Assembly (NCBI GenBank): GCA_020028375.1
Contig: JAHZNX010000201.1
Span: 1-6,609, forward strand
Direction of reading: 5' to 3'
Source: Betaproteobacteria bacterium
Lineage (GTDB): Bacteria > Pseudomonadota > Gammaproteobacteria > Burkholderiales > SG8-41
Length of the DNA stretch: 6,609 bases
This document shows positions 5,922 through 6,609 of this stretch, in pieces. How positions within the stretch are numbered: position 1 is the stretch's first letter; each line of letters opens with the position of its first letter. The position numbers were made by a program, and so were the translations under genes. Under the pieces are notes generated by a model. The model had not been told where the DNA came from, searched no databases, and saw only the letters and a list, made by a program, of their open reading frames with translations.

Positions 5922-6609
5922 CTAGTCCGCCTGTTTGCGCAGGAACGCGGGGATGTCGAGCATTTCGACACCCGACTGCCGCATCGCTTCGACCGTCGCA
6001 TCGCGATTGCGCTTGGAGCGCATGACCGCCGGCATCTCGAGCGCGCCGTAATCCACTTCCAGCGGCTGGTTGTCGGTGCCGGTCTTGCTCGCCACCACGG
6101 TGAGCGGCTTGCTCTGCCGTTGCACCACCGGCTTGCCGAGCCCCGTCGCGATGATCGTCACCCGCAGCTGGTCACCCAGCGCATCGTCGTACACCGTGCC
6201 GATGATGGGATGCGCCGAGTCCGACGAGAACGCCTTGATCGTGCCCATCACGTCGTACATCTCCTGCAGCTGGAAGGTCGCCTTGCTCGCCGAGATGTTG
6301 ACCAGCACGCCGCGCGCATCCGCGATGTTGACGTCCTCGAGCAACGGGCACGAGATAGCCTGTTCCGCCGCAAGCCGTGCCCGGTCCGCTCCGGAGGACC
6401 GCGCCGAGCCCATCATCGCCATGCCCATCTCGGCCATCACCGTGCGCACGTCGGCGAAGTCCACGTTGATCATCCCAGGGCAGCTGATGATCTCGGCGAT
6501 GCCGGCGACTGCGCCGTGCAGCACGTCGTTCGCGGCCTTGAACGCCCCGTCGAGCGTCACCTGGTTGCCAAGCACTTCCATCAGCTTGTCGTTGGGCACC
6601 ACGATCAGC
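5922..6609 (-). CDS. ftsZ: Cell-division GTPase FtsZ, C-terminal part (5' end outside the window)
   Basis: FtsZ is the tubulin-like GTPase that polymerises into the cytokinetic ring. 228 residues are visible, beginning LIVVPNDKLMEVLG; the frame stays open to the window edge, so the N-terminal GTP-binding half is cut off. The T7 synergy loop GMINVDFADVRTVMAEMG contains the N-x-D-x-x-D residues that activate GTP hydrolysis in the next subunit. The C-terminal tubulin-like domain follows (PLLEDVNIADARGVLVNI, DDALGDQLRVTIIATGLG). A linker of about 55 residues leads to the conserved tail DIPAFLRKQAD, which binds FtsA and ZipA-type partners. The tail is complete and ends in TAG. The gene lies upstream of lpxC in the same direction but 578 bp away, so lpxC probably has its own promoter. 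Confidence 0.97.
   Translation of the reverse strand, partial: LIVVPNDKLMEVLGNQVTLDGAFKAANDVLHGAVAGIAEIISCPGMINVDFADVRTVMAEMGMAMMGSARSSGADRARLAAEQAISCPLLEDVNIADARGVLVNISASKATFQLQEMYDVMGTIKAFSSDSAHPIIGTVYDDALGDQLRVTIIATGLGKPVVQRQSKPLTVVASKTGTDNQPLEVDYGALEMPAVMRSKRNRDATVEAMRQSGVEMLDIPAFLRKQAD

Overview
The window is a GC-rich bacterial chromosome segment carrying the conserved cell-division / envelope / secretion neighbourhood ftsZ – lpxC – (small membrane protein) – dciA – M23 peptidase – secA. LpxC shows a Gram-negative outer-membrane organism. The high GC, the FtsZ tail ending DIPAFLRKQAD, the style of the SecA and LpxC sequences and the gene order fit a proteobacterium, most likely a betaproteobacterium. 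The class is an inference from sequence style, not from a search.

Layout, following the minus strand on which most genes lie. The 3' part of ftsZ enters at the right edge and stops at 5922. A 578-bp gene-free interval (5344-5921) follows. It holds four same-orientation REP-like hairpin repeats, an unrelated pair of 23-bp direct repeats, and an AT-rich lpxC leader with a 14-bp palindrome touching the ribosome binding site. lpxC (TTG start, 303 aa) comes next, then a short hairpin and a 61-aa two-helix membrane protein. dciA (DUF721) runs the other way on the plus strand and is convergent with the small gene. Only 23 bp separate its GTG start from the start of the divergent M23 peptidase gene. 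The M23 gene ends at a classical intrinsic terminator. secA begins 17 bp beyond that and runs to the left edge, where a hairpin overlaps its stop codon.

The genes serve growth of the envelope and division. FtsZ builds the division ring, LpxC commits precursors to lipid A, the M23 protein is a membrane-anchored peptidoglycan hydrolase or regulator, SecA drives protein export, and DciA loads the replicative helicase. This is a known conserved cluster. I did not find a new defence, mobile or biosynthetic system.

The most notable anomaly is in secA. Reading the two pieces end to end, about 38 codons expected between residue 185 and the Walker B region are absent, and the frame changes at the joint (about 2177-2186). 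secA is normally essential and everything else in it looks intact, so this is either an assembly or sequencing error or a genuine recent inactivating deletion. Second in interest are the REP-like array abutting the ftsZ stop codon and the terminator placed immediately before secA.
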